15,309 bases of DNA. It comes from Lachnospiraceae bacterium UBA3638 (GTDB taxonomy: Bacteria > Bacillota > Clostridia > Lachnospirales > Lachnospiraceae). The DNA lies in the NCBI GenBank assembly GCA_002373595.1, contig DFKT01000038.1, positions 1-15,309 of the forward strand. The letters run 5' to 3'. Below, one piece after another: positions 1-7,760 of this stretch. A model generated the notes under the pieces. That model did not search any database and was not told the DNA's origin. It was given only the letters and a program-made list of their open reading frames with translations. Each line of letters begins with the position of its first letter. Position 1 is the stretch's first letter. A program made the translations under genes and the position numbers.

Positions 1-867
1 TTTTTCTCGAATTCATTCGACGGAGGAGCGCTCTACTCGATGACTCCCGGTGAGTCGGACGTGAAGCGCCTGACTACTGCGGTTCCTCACAATCTGCTCG
101 CAGCAGGTGATTATGTGTACTTCTTCCAGGTGGGCGCATCGGGCGCTACGGGCCTCGGAGGAGTAAGAGTTCCGAGATCTTTCATCAGGATGAGACGTGA
201 CGGAAGTAAGGCGGTATCGCTTGTAAGAGAGACGATCACCAAAGCGCAGCTCGTCGACAATACTCTCTTCATGCAGGGAACCGGAGATGACGGAGCTTAC
301 TTTTTCAGGATAGATATCGATAAAGCAAACAGGAAAGATATCTCGAAAGTACTCGTTAATCCTGCTTCTGCCAGAAACGGAACGATCTACTACAACGGTA
401 CGGACAGGGATCACAATCTCTACTCGATGAATGCGTCGAACGGTTCGTACAGACTTGTGCTCGAGGGTAATATCTGGAATCCGACCATAGACGGGGACTG
501 GATCTACTACATGGATCCCGGGGACGGATACAGACTATACAGATACTCACTTTCGACTGATGAGACCGACCTCGTAGCGGATGCTAAGGTTGAAGGATTC
601 AATGTCGGATACGGATATGTGTATTATCAGACTTTTGGAGATAATCCGGGACTCTACTGCGCATATGACAGTGGAGAGGCGCCCGTCTTAATAGCTAACG
701 GTTCATTTAATTCGATCAATATCACATCGCAGTATGTATATTTCAAAGCATTCGGTGATGATTATGCGACATACCATTCATATCTCGGATCGTCGTATTA
801 TGAGAAATTCAGCGCGGCGGAGAGCGCAGCTATCGCCACGCAGGAGAAGGACAGGAAAGGTAAGTAA
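1..867 (+). CDS. DUF5050-type beta-repeat protein, 3' part (5' end outside window)
   Basis: The reading frame is open from base 1 with no in-frame stop, so this is the C-terminal 288 residues of a longer protein. It is built of repeats of the type aromatic-x-M/I/Y, a short polar turn with Gly/Ser, then V/I-Y-Y/F about 30 residues on (for example NLYSM at 415 and DWIYYMD near 496). This is the pattern of DUF5050 domains, thought to form propeller-like beta structures in Clostridia surface or membrane proteins; substrate and function are unknown. ATG 40 has a purine-rich GGAGGAG at 22-28, but I reject it as the start: that Met is the last residue of a repeat motif (LYSM), the sequence upstream of it continues the repeat pattern, and no signal peptide follows. 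No membrane segment is visible; the last 25 residues are polar and charged. The stop (865-867) abuts the pheA GTG. Confident as a gene, moderate on family. Confidence 0.82.
   Translation, partial: FFSNSFDGGALYSMTPGESDVKRLTTAVPHNLLAAGDYVYFFQVGASGATGLGGVRVPRSFIRMRRDGSKAVSLVRETITKAQLVDNTLFMQGTGDDGAYFFRIDIDKANRKDISKVLVNPASARNGTIYYNGTDRDHNLYSMNASNGSYRLVLEGNIWNPTIDGDWIYYMDPGDGYRLYRYSLSTDETDLVADAKVEGFNVGYGYVYYQTFGDNPGLYCAYDSGEAPVLIANGSFNSINITSQYVYFKAFGDDYATYHSYLGSSYYEKFSAAESAAIATQEKDRKGK
28..864 (+). repeat. Protein-level tandem repeat, 39-residue period
   Basis: Equivalent positions of the repeat motif begin at bases 28, 178, 298, 415, 532, 649 and 766. The last five starts are spaced exactly 117 bases (39 codons) apart; the first two intervals are 150 and 120. 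The repeat lies in the protein (GALYSM, SFIRM, YFFRI, NLYSM, RLYRY, GLYCA, ATYHSY) and DNA identity between units is low, so this is an old structural repeat rather than a recent tandem duplication. The seventh unit runs into the C-terminal tail and is incomplete. Confidence 0.8.
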
Positions 868-2010
868 GTGGACAGATTACTGGAGATAAGAGAAAGCATA
901 GATGCCTGTGACAAGGAGATAGTAGGTCTCTTTGAGGACAGGATGAAGCTCTGCGAAGAAGTCGCAGAGGTCAAGGCAGGCACGGGTAAGAAGGTATTCG
1001 ATCCCGTAAGGGAGAAAGAGAAGCTCGCCGCAGTCGAGCAGCTTGCGACCGGAGATATCAACAAGAAGGGTGTGCGTGAGATATTTGAGCTCATCATGTC
1101 CATCAGCCGTAAGATGCAGTACAGAAAGCTGGCAGAAAACGGCACTTCGGGTAAGACTCCCTTCGTCGAGATAGGCGGTATCGAGAAGGAAGGCGTAAAG
1201 GTCGTATATCAGGGTGCGGAGGGATCATACTCCGAGCTTGCTATGAAGACTTATTTCGGAGAGGATGTACCGCATATCCATGTCGACAGTTTCAGAGATG
1301 CGATGAGTGCGATAGATGACGGAAGTGCGGACTACGCTGTTCTTCCCATAGAGAACTCCACAGCGGGCGCAGTATCTGAGATATATGACCTCCTCGAGAA
1401 GTATGAGAATTACATCGTAGGAGAGATCACGATACCCATCATTCACTGTCTCCTCGGAGTACCGGGAGCTGAGCTTGGCGATATAACAAGCGTATATTCA
1501 CATCCGCAGAGCCTGATGCAGTGTGCGGAGTATCTCGATAAATACGACTGGAACCGCATCAGTATGGCTAATAATGCTTTCGCTGCAAGGAAAGTATCTG
1601 CGGACGGTGATAAGACCAAGGCTGCGATAGCAGGAAAACATGCGGCCAAGAGTTACGGATTGTCGGTACTTGCTGAAGGTATCAATACATCCGGAGTTAA
1701 CTCTACGAGATTTGTCATCATTACCAATCAGAGAGTATTCTGCCATGATGCGGACCGCATCAGCATATGCTTCGAACTCCCTCACGAGAGCGGATCGCTG
1801 TATCATATGCTGAGCCACTTTATTTACAATGATCTAAACCTGACGGGGATAGAGTCCAGACCGATCCCCGACAGGAGTTGGGAATACAGATTCTTCGTAG
1901 ACTTCGACGGCAATCTCGCAGACCCTGCGGTAAGAAATGCGCTTAGGGGACTGCGCGAGGAAGCGAGAAATATGAAGATCTTGGGTAACTTTAAAGTATC
2001 GGAGAGATAA
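868..2010 (+). CDS. pheA: Bifunctional chorismate mutase / prephenate dehydratase (P-protein)
   Basis: Converts chorismate to prephenate and then to phenylpyruvate, the last committed steps of phenylalanine synthesis, in the cytoplasm. Three domains in 380 residues. An AroQ chorismate mutase at about 1-90 carries R8, R25, K36, D45, R48, E49, S80 and Q84, which line up with the E. coli active-site set. A prephenate dehydratase at about 110-285 shows YQGAEGSYSE (114-123), LPIENSTAGAV (159-169), HPQ (212-214) and the catalytic T-R-F (280-282). A C-terminal ACT domain at about 297-376 has GSL (309-311) and ESRP (329-332), the usual phenylalanine-binding motifs, so feedback inhibition by phenylalanine is expected. 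The GTG at 868 is chosen because it directly follows the upstream stop, has AGGAAAGG just upstream, and gives the canonical AroQ N-terminus (LxxIRxxIDxxD). It overlaps the next gene by one base (TAATG), suggesting translational coupling. All key residues seen are present. Confidence 0.96.
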   Translation: MDRLLEIRESIDACDKEIVGLFEDRMKLCEEVAEVKAGTGKKVFDPVREKEKLAAVEQLATGDINKKGVREIFELIMSISRKMQYRKLAENGTSGKTPFVEIGGIEKEGVKVVYQGAEGSYSELAMKTYFGEDVPHIHVDSFRDAMSAIDDGSADYAVLPIENSTAGAVSEIYDLLEKYENYIVGEITIPIIHCLLGVPGAELGDITSVYSHPQSLMQCAEYLDKYDWNRISMANNAFAARKVSADGDKTKAAIAGKHAAKSYGLSVLAEGINTSGVNSTRFVIITNQRVFCHDADRISICFELPHESGSLYHMLSHFIYNDLNLTGIESRPIPDRSWEYRFFVDFDGNLADPAVRNALRGLREEARNMKILGNFKVSER

Positions 2011-3359
2011 TGGACGATCTGGTAATCTATAACAACCTTAAAGCGGATACCACTGCGAGCGCGATATTTGAGCTCATAGAGAGTTGTGCACAGAGTGAAT
2101 TCGGAGAGGATAAGAGATCGCGGATGAGGAGCAGAGCCCTTCGTATGGTGGGGGATCTCGCTGCGCATGCATGTATCTGCGGTTTCTCCGGGAATATCTG
2201 GCAGAGTTTTTTGATCGAGAAGATAGTGACGGATGAGAATACATTTTCACTCAGCTGCGAGAAGAGACGCGGCGGTCCGGGAAGCCTCAGAGATCTGGCA
2301 CTCCGTGATATAGCTATCCTTAAGGATTATTTCTTTGTCGACTTCGACATGCTGTCCAAGATACTTAAATGTCCCGAGCTTAAGGTCGTATCGGATTTCA
2401 AACTTTCCGATACACCGACGAGATTCTTTGGATATAAATACAGCGCAAGGATCCGGGCAAGGATGGATGACCTCAGGAGTGAGATCATCAGAGTCAGCAT
2501 GCTTCCAGGTGCATCAATGGGGAATGCGGGCAATCCCGCAGCGGATAAGATATTGTCACTCCTTGAGGACTTCTATGCGAGGACGGGAACGGGCCTCTTC
2601 GGACTGCACAGAGCGTTCAGACTCGATGACGGATATATAGTCGCTATAGAGAATCTATCCGCACCTACACTTAATGATCTCGTAGGACTAGAGATGGCAA
2701 AGAAGCAGCTTACCGACAATACGGAAGCTTTCGTATCGGGCAGACCTGCCAATAACTGCCTCCTCTACGGAGATGCCGGAACCGGTAAATCGACAGCGGT
2801 CAGGGCTATTGCGAACGACTATTTCGACAGAGGACTTAGAGTAATAGAACTCTATAGGCACCAGTATGACTCGATCTCATCCGTCATAGAACAGCTCAGG
2901 AGAAGGAATTATTATTTCATACTCTTACTGGATGATCTCTCATTCGAAGAGGATGAGACGGATTATAAATACCTGAAAGCGGTCATAGAGGGCGGTGTCA
3001 GCGAACTTCCTGCAAATGTGCTCATCTATGCGACATCTAATCGCAGACACCTCATCAGGGAGAATTACTCCGACAAGGAAGATGAGGACATGCATACCGG
3101 CGATACCGTGCAGGAGAAGCTCTCACTCTCGATGAGATTCGGAGTGACGATCTACTTCGGACGTCCGGATCAGGAGGAGTACAGGGAGATCGTCAAAGCG
3201 CTCGCCGAGAGAAGCGATATCGGTATCCCCGATCAGGATCTCTACGCCGAAGCGAGAAAGTGGGAACTCTACCACGGCGGCAGGAGCGGCAGGACAGCGG
3301 AGCAGTTCGTGGATCATCTCGCGGGAAACCTGGAAGAGAAGATAAATAAATATAAATAG
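2010..3359 (+). CDS. AAA ATPase, DUF815 type
   Basis: A 449-residue ATPase. The C-terminal half holds a complete AAA core: Walker A GDAGTGKS (254-261), Walker B ILLLDD (304-309), a sensor-1-like ATSN (341-344), an S-M-R-F-G stretch with a likely arginine finger (374-378), and a sensor-2-like GGRSGR (423-428). The phrase LLYGDAGTGKST followed by a short lid and the ATSNRRHL block is typical of the DUF815 family, single-copy AAA proteins of unknown role found in many bacteria. Residues 1 to about 200 form a mostly helical, charged region I do not recognise beyond its association with this family. The ATG shares its A with the pheA stop and has GGAGAG just upstream; the gene is followed 14 bases later by a glycosyltransferase. 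No membrane segment. Substrate and partner are unknown; related AAA proteins remodel or load other proteins, which is only an inference here. Confidence 0.87.
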   Translation: MDDLVIYNNLKADTTASAIFELIESCAQSEFGEDKRSRMRSRALRMVGDLAAHACICGFSGNIWQSFLIEKIVTDENTFSLSCEKRRGGPGSLRDLALRDIAILKDYFFVDFDMLSKILKCPELKVVSDFKLSDTPTRFFGYKYSARIRARMDDLRSEIIRVSMLPGASMGNAGNPAADKILSLLEDFYARTGTGLFGLHRAFRLDDGYIVAIENLSAPTLNDLVGLEMAKKQLTDNTEAFVSGRPANNCLLYGDAGTGKSTAVRAIANDYFDRGLRVIELYRHQYDSISSVIEQLRRRNYYFILLLDDLSFEEDETDYKYLKAVIEGGVSELPANVLIYATSNRRHLIRENYSDKEDEDMHTGDTVQEKLSLSMRFGVTIYFGRPDQEEYREIVKALAERSDIGIPDQDLYAEARKWELYHGGRSGRTAEQFVDHLAGNLEEKINKYK

Positions 3360-3362
3360 ATT

Positions 3363-3368
3363 GGAGAG
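3363..3368 (+). promoter_or_regulatory. Ribosome binding site of the glycosyltransferase gene
   Basis: GGAGAG lies 5 bases before the ATG at 3374, inside the only real intergenic gap of the window (14 bases). The gap is too short for a promoter or terminator and none is visible. Confidence 0.7.
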
Positions 3369-3373
3369 TAGAA

Positions 3374-4318
3374 ATGAAACTGATAATTCAGATACCGTGT
3401 TATAACGAGGCAGAGACGCTTACGATCGCACTGGATCATCTGCCGAAACACATAGACGGGATAGATACGATAGAAACTCTGATCATCAATGACGGAAGCA
3501 AGGATGACACGGTCGAGGTCGCTAAGAAATGGGGAGTGGATCATGTCGTCAGCTTCACCCGTAATAAGGGTCTGGCCAGAGGATTTATGGCCGGTATAGA
3601 TGCGTGCTTAAGGCTCGGAGCGGATATCATCGTAAATACCGATGCTGACGACCAGTACTGTGGAGACGATATACAGGAACTCGTAAAGCCTATACTTGAG
3701 GGTAAATCAGACTACGTAATAGGAGAGAGACCGATAGACGCCACAGAGCATTTCTCATGGAAGAAGAAAAAGCTCCAGCATCTCGGAAGCTTCATAGTAC
3801 GTGTGGCTTCGGGTACGAACGTGCCTGACGCACCTAGCGGATTCAGAGCGTTATCGAGAGATGCCGCGATGAGACTCAATGTAACGAATGAGTACACATA
3901 CACTCTTGAGACGATAATACAGGCCGGTCACGAGAGGATGGCCATATCATCGGTACCTGTCCGTACCAATCCCGAACTAAGGAAATCAAGGCTCTTCAAG
4001 AGCATCAGGATGTATGTTAAGAGATCTGCTTCTGTAATAATCAGATCGTTTGTAATGTATAAGCCGTTAAGGTTCTTCGTTACGATAGGATCGATACTGA
4101 TGATCGCAGGGGTGGCTCTGGGTATCAGATTTATGGTTTATTATGCAAACGGGAACGGAGGCGGACATATCCAATCCCTCATCCTCACAGCCATTCTTCT
4201 CATGATGGGATTTCAGACTGTTATGACGGGATTCCTTGCGGATACGATTGCTGCACAGAGAAAGATCATTGAGGATGTGCAGTATAGGGTAAAGGATTTG
4301 GAGTATAACCAAAAATGA
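3374..4318 (+). CDS. Family 2 glycosyltransferase, polyprenyl-phosphate sugar synthase type, membrane-anchored
   Basis: Likely transfers a sugar from a nucleotide donor to undecaprenyl phosphate at the inner face of the membrane (DPM1/GtrB/CsbB-like). The 314-residue protein opens with a GT-A fold: IPCYNEAE (7-14), NDGSKDDT (39-46), NTDADDQY with the metal-binding acidic motif (88-95), and APSGFRAL (153-160), a block typical of the DPM1-like subgroup. The catalytic domain ends near 205, followed by a basic amphipathic stretch (209-230) and two membrane helices (about 232-257 and 265-289), then a short charged cytoplasmic tail. That tail layout matches GtrB-type synthases rather than soluble GT2 enzymes. 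The stop overlaps the start of the next gene by 4 bases (ATGA), tying it to membrane protein copy A. Such synthases usually work with a flippase and a GT-C transferase; no GtrA/GtcA-like small flippase is in the window. Sugar identity cannot be read from the sequence. Confidence 0.9.
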   Translation: MKLIIQIPCYNEAETLTIALDHLPKHIDGIDTIETLIINDGSKDDTVEVAKKWGVDHVVSFTRNKGLARGFMAGIDACLRLGADIIVNTDADDQYCGDDIQELVKPILEGKSDYVIGERPIDATEHFSWKKKKLQHLGSFIVRVASGTNVPDAPSGFRALSRDAAMRLNVTNEYTYTLETIIQAGHERMAISSVPVRTNPELRKSRLFKSIRMYVKRSASVIIRSFVMYKPLRFFVTIGSILMIAGVALGIRFMVYYANGNGGGHIQSLILTAILLMMGFQTVMTGFLADTIAAQRKIIEDVQYRVKDLEYNQK

Positions 4319-6201
4319 AAACGAAGAGGGAGCTGTTATTAGAGATAATGAAAATGGCCGCTCAAATGATAGGACTCGTTATAGCCCTGTCCATTATACT
4401 TACACTCGTCTTTGCGGCTGTTTTTTGTATTCCTGTAAATGAGACAAAATATAATAACTCGATGGATTTGGTAAAAGAAGAAGGCGCTGCGGATCAGGGT
4501 TTGGCGATTCTTTATGATATTCTCAGACGATCTTATACAAATGAAAGCAGACTCACAGGACACGAATTTGTTCCCGGAACAGTTTCTTCCAGATTGGATT
4601 ATTACAATTTGGAACGTGCGTATGGAGATAAGACTAAAAGTGCACTTTATAATGCTATAAGTATGTTGGATTATCCGCGATACTGGCATGGACATGTTGC
4701 TGTTCTTAGATTATTGTTGGTTTTCTTTGATTTGACGGAAATCAGGTTTTTTAGCTTTATTATTCAGATGCTTTTGGTTGTATTTCTGCTTGCTGAGATA
4801 AAAAGAGTTAAAGGCTGGATTCCTGCGCTTTTGTTCTTTACATCCTATATACTGATAATGCCGATGGTTACTGTGTGGACAACATCCGATTTCCCGGAGG
4901 TTGATGCCATTTATCTCTGTTCACTTATATTTCTAATGCTGACAAGGAAAGACAGGAGATATACTCAGGGCAGAAAGCTTGCTATCTCTTTCTGCATGAT
5001 CGGGTGTGTGGCCTGCTGTTTTAATAAATTGGTAAATCCGATTCTGGGATGGACATTGCCTGCCTTGCTTAAGGTGTATCTGTACGGAGAGGAGAAGAGC
5101 GTTTTTGATAACCTTAAAACTGTTATCATTTCGGGAATATCATGGCTTGTCGGATTCGGCGGATTGTGGGCCTGCAAGATTGCAATTGCGACAGTGTACT
5201 TGGGAAAAGGTGCTTTAAATGGCGCTATGTCAGAGGCTACGCAGTGGACAAACGGTAGCGAGCTGATCTCGCATATTCCGTTGCTCTATGGTCTGTACCT
5301 GAATTATAAGTATTATCTATATCCGCTGTTCTATTTGATCATTGTGGGGTGGATAGTATTTCTGCTGGTACGAAAAGGAAATGATAAAATTGATAACAGA
5401 ATTGCATCTCTGTTTCTGGTTGCATTAGCTCCCATAGGATGGCAGATAGTACTGAGAAATCATGTAGTATGGCATAATTCACTCACTTACAGACAACTTG
5501 GAATTGCTGTAGTGGCTGTTTTTGCAGGTTTATCTGTATCGCCGGTCGGACTGCTCGGAATCGGGGGAGATAAGAAAAAACTGATCAGAAGACTTTGCTT
5601 ATATTTTGCTGTTTTCGTTGGGGCAGTTTTGATTACTTTTGCGATGAGAGAACATCAGTTGATCTCAAATTCAAATATACCGGGGCATTATGTATACATC
5701 GAAGATAACGCTGAGGCTGTAATGAATCTGAACCCGGTGTACAAGGATATTGACGGTGTTACTTTTGCATTTGAGACTGAGGATGAAAACGGAAACATAG
5801 AACTGACACTTTATGAGGATGGTTCGGCAATTGATACTGTAACTGTATCTGCGTCCGATTATGTCGGAGGAACATGGAAGGACATCGCTGTAAAGTGGCA
5901 TTTTAAGAAGAATAGGAAATATACGGTATCTATCAAACCTGTAGAAACTGCCGGCAAGTTTGGACTCTATGTATTGGATGATAACGGAAGCGGCATAAAT
6001 GAGCTTTCTGATCTGATGATCGGAAATGAGCCTTCGGACCATCAGGCTGTTGCAGCAGTGACATATTACCGCAGACCTCTGAGAAATGATTTTATCTTTT
6101 ATTTCTTTACATGGTATGCTTTTATTATGGCAGCTGTAATGTCGGCGATCAGTATTGTCGGAGAAATCAAGAGTATGAAACGCAGAACGGAGCAGGTATA
6201 A
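4315..6201 (+). CDS. Large polytopic membrane protein, copy A (possible GT-C-type glycosyltransferase)
   Basis: I do not recognise a named family. The 628 residues have about a dozen hydrophobic segments: a first helix at about 14-38, a long extracytoplasmic loop (40-126) ending in P-R-Y-W-H-G (121-126), a dense helix block to about 443, then a soluble beta-rich region (about 445-585) and one last helix (about 593-617) with a basic tail. First helix, large outside loop, many helices and a terminal beta domain is the general plan of GT-C glycosyltransferases that use lipid-linked sugars, but I see no family-defining acidic pair in the first loop, so the function is inferred. It is paralogous to the protein at 11798-13714. 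It overlaps the lipid-sugar synthase by 4 bases, which supports a partner role. Base composition is low: bases 4741-4800 have 19 G/C in 60. Other possibilities are a flippase-like or polymer-export protein. Confidence 0.85.
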   Translation: MKTKRELLLEIMKMAAQMIGLVIALSIILTLVFAAVFCIPVNETKYNNSMDLVKEEGAADQGLAILYDILRRSYTNESRLTGHEFVPGTVSSRLDYYNLERAYGDKTKSALYNAISMLDYPRYWHGHVAVLRLLLVFFDLTEIRFFSFIIQMLLVVFLLAEIKRVKGWIPALLFFTSYILIMPMVTVWTTSDFPEVDAIYLCSLIFLMLTRKDRRYTQGRKLAISFCMIGCVACCFNKLVNPILGWTLPALLKVYLYGEEKSVFDNLKTVIISGISWLVGFGGLWACKIAIATVYLGKGALNGAMSEATQWTNGSELISHIPLLYGLYLNYKYYLYPLFYLIIVGWIVFLLVRKGNDKIDNRIASLFLVALAPIGWQIVLRNHVVWHNSLTYRQLGIAVVAVFAGLSVSPVGLLGIGGDKKKLIRRLCLYFAVFVGAVLITFAMREHQLISNSNIPGHYVYIEDNAEAVMNLNPVYKDIDGVTFAFETEDENGNIELTLYEDGSAIDTVTVSASDYVGGTWKDIAVKWHFKKNRKYTVSIKPVETAGKFGLYVLDDNGSGINELSDLMIGNEPSDHQAVAAVTYYRRPLRNDFIFYFFTWYAFIMAAVMSAISIVGEIKSMKRRTEQV

Positions 6202-7758
6202 ATGGCGGTCAGAACATTCGCGGCAATTGATATCGGAAGCTTTGAGATCACTCTCAAGATATATGAGATAGGCGGACGCGGCAGGATGAAAGCGGTCGAC
6301 TGTCTCGTGAGGAGTATTGCTCTCGGATCCGATACCTATGCGGAAGGAAAGATTGGCAATGATAAGGTAGAGGAGCTCTGCGAAGTGCTGTCGGATTTCA
6401 AATCCGTCATGAAAGCATACAAGGTCAAGGACTACAGAGCGTACGGCACCAGTGCCATCAGAGAGACCAAGAACCATACGATACTCCTGGATAAGATTGA
6501 GCAGCGAACCGGTATCAGGATATCCGTGCTCAGTAACTCTGAGCAGAGATTCCTTGATTATAAATCTGTTGCATGGACCGGTGATGATTTCAAGAAAGCG
6601 ATAGAGCAGAGCGCAGCCATACTCGATATCGGCGGAGGCAGTATACAGATATCGCTCTTTGACAAGGATACGCTCGTGTCGACCCAGAATCTGAGGCTCG
6701 GTGTACTTCGAATACAGGACAGGCTCAGCCATGTGGACAGGGACCTCTCACATGCAGGTGAAGTTGTCGATGAGATGGTATCCGCACAGCTCGCCACATA
6801 TAAGAAGCTCTATCTCGGATCTGAAACTGTACGAAATCTCATCATAGTTGATGACTATATATCACCCTGGGCGGCTTCCAGAGCCAAGAGTGGAGAGAGC
6901 GTAACGATCACGCCGAAGGATTTAAGAAACCTTCTCAAAGAACTCGAATCACAGAGCAGCTACAAGATCGCTAAGAAACTCGGAGTGTCCGAAGAGAGAC
7001 TTCCGCTCCTGGTCATAAGCAGTCTCCTTACTCTTCGTATCGCAGAGATGATGAATACTTCGGTTGTTTGGATACCCGGAGTGACGCTCTGTGACGGCAT
7101 AGCGTATGAATATGCTGAGGAAGAGGGTCTCCTTAAGGGAGAGCATGATTTCGAGAGGGATATCATTGCCTGTGCAAAGGGCATCAGCAGGAGATACATG
7201 GGCAGCCGCACGAGATCCGAGACTCTGTCTAAGATAGCGGGTACGATCTTTAACAGTATGAAAAAGATCCACGGCCTCGGAAGCAGAGAAAAGCTGTATC
7301 TCGAACTTGCAGCGATACTTCATGCATGCGGCAAATATATCAGCCTCGTTAATATCGGCGAGAGGTCCTACGATATCATCATGGCTTCTGAGATAATCGG
7401 CCTTTCCCATGCAGAACGTGAGATTGTTGCCAATATTGTCAGATTCAATCACAGCGACTTTATATATTTCGATGAGATCAGGGAGCAGAGCATAGGACAG
7501 GGAGGTGTATCGAGCCTCGACAGAAAGGCGTATCTCACCATAGCCAAACTGACTGCGATACTTCGAGTGGCCAACAGTCTTGACAGAAGTCATAAGAAAA
7601 AGATGTTTGATATTAAAGCAAAACTCGATGGTAATGAACTGATCCTCAGTACGGAGACACCGGAGAATATCACGCTTGAGAAAGCTTTCTTTGAAGAGAG
7701 TGCGGAATTCTTTGAGGAAGTATACAGTATCAGACCTGTGCTCAGACAGGAAGTATAG
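6202..7758 (+). CDS. Divergent Ppx/GppA-like protein with C-terminal HD-like domain
   Basis: The Ppx/GppA family (ASKHA fold) hydrolyses polyphosphate or pppGpp. This 518-residue protein has the family plan: an N-terminal ASKHA region (about 1-305) with AAIDIGS (7-13), TSAIRE with R87 (83-88), LDIGGGS with D142 (141-147), and a C-terminal helical HD-like region (about 320-500). Three points are unusual. The first phosphate motif reads DIGSFE where canonical members have DxGSNS. The segment LSNSEQRFL (111-119) aligns without gaps from R87 to E. coli PPX (R93, E121 as I recall them), placing Q115 at the catalytic glutamate, though E114 is adjacent. The HD motif reads L-H-A-C (373-376), lacking the acidic partner. 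I recall similar SEQRF sequences in Lachnospiraceae, so this is probably a clade feature, not a mutation. The start abuts the upstream stop and has GGAGCAGG upstream; ppk1 follows after 2 bases. Exopolyphosphatase activity is therefore uncertain; a sensor role is possible. Confidence 0.86.
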   Translation: MAVRTFAAIDIGSFEITLKIYEIGGRGRMKAVDCLVRSIALGSDTYAEGKIGNDKVEELCEVLSDFKSVMKAYKVKDYRAYGTSAIRETKNHTILLDKIEQRTGIRISVLSNSEQRFLDYKSVAWTGDDFKKAIEQSAAILDIGGGSIQISLFDKDTLVSTQNLRLGVLRIQDRLSHVDRDLSHAGEVVDEMVSAQLATYKKLYLGSETVRNLIIVDDYISPWAASRAKSGESVTITPKDLRNLLKELESQSSYKIAKKLGVSEERLPLLVISSLLTLRIAEMMNTSVVWIPGVTLCDGIAYEYAEEEGLLKGEHDFERDIIACAKGISRRYMGSRTRSETLSKIAGTIFNSMKKIHGLGSREKLYLELAAILHACGKYISLVNIGERSYDIIMASEIIGLSHAEREIVANIVRFNHSDFIYFDEIREQSIGQGGVSSLDRKAYLTIAKLTAILRVANSLDRSHKKKMFDIKAKLDGNELILSTETPENITLEKAFFEESAEFFEEVYSIRPVLRQEV

Positions 7759-7760
7759 AG

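Noticed and set aside
22..42. GGAGGAG followed by ATG 40 as a gene start
   Set aside because: The frame is open upstream to base 1, and ATG 40 falls inside a repeat motif (LYSM) whose unit extends upstream, so translation begins outside the window.
2526..2539. Inverted repeat GCGGG-CAAT-CCCGC, a possible terminator hairpin
   Set aside because: It lies inside the AAA ATPase coding sequence, is short, and has no T-run after it.
2335..2640. Plus-strand open frame of 101 codons inside the AAA ATPase gene
   Set aside because: Different frame from a gene with intact Walker motifs, no recognisable product, no ribosome binding site.
5671..6732. Long antisense open frame of 353 codons covering the end of membrane gene A and the start of the ppx-like gene
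   Set aside because: It crosses two well-supported genes on the other strand, its translation shows no domain or membrane pattern, and it has no convincing start region. It is a by-product of codon bias in the sense genes.
6949..7593. Antisense open frame of 214 codons within the ppx-like gene
   Set aside because: Fully contained in a gene with clear family motifs; the translation is low in coherent structure.
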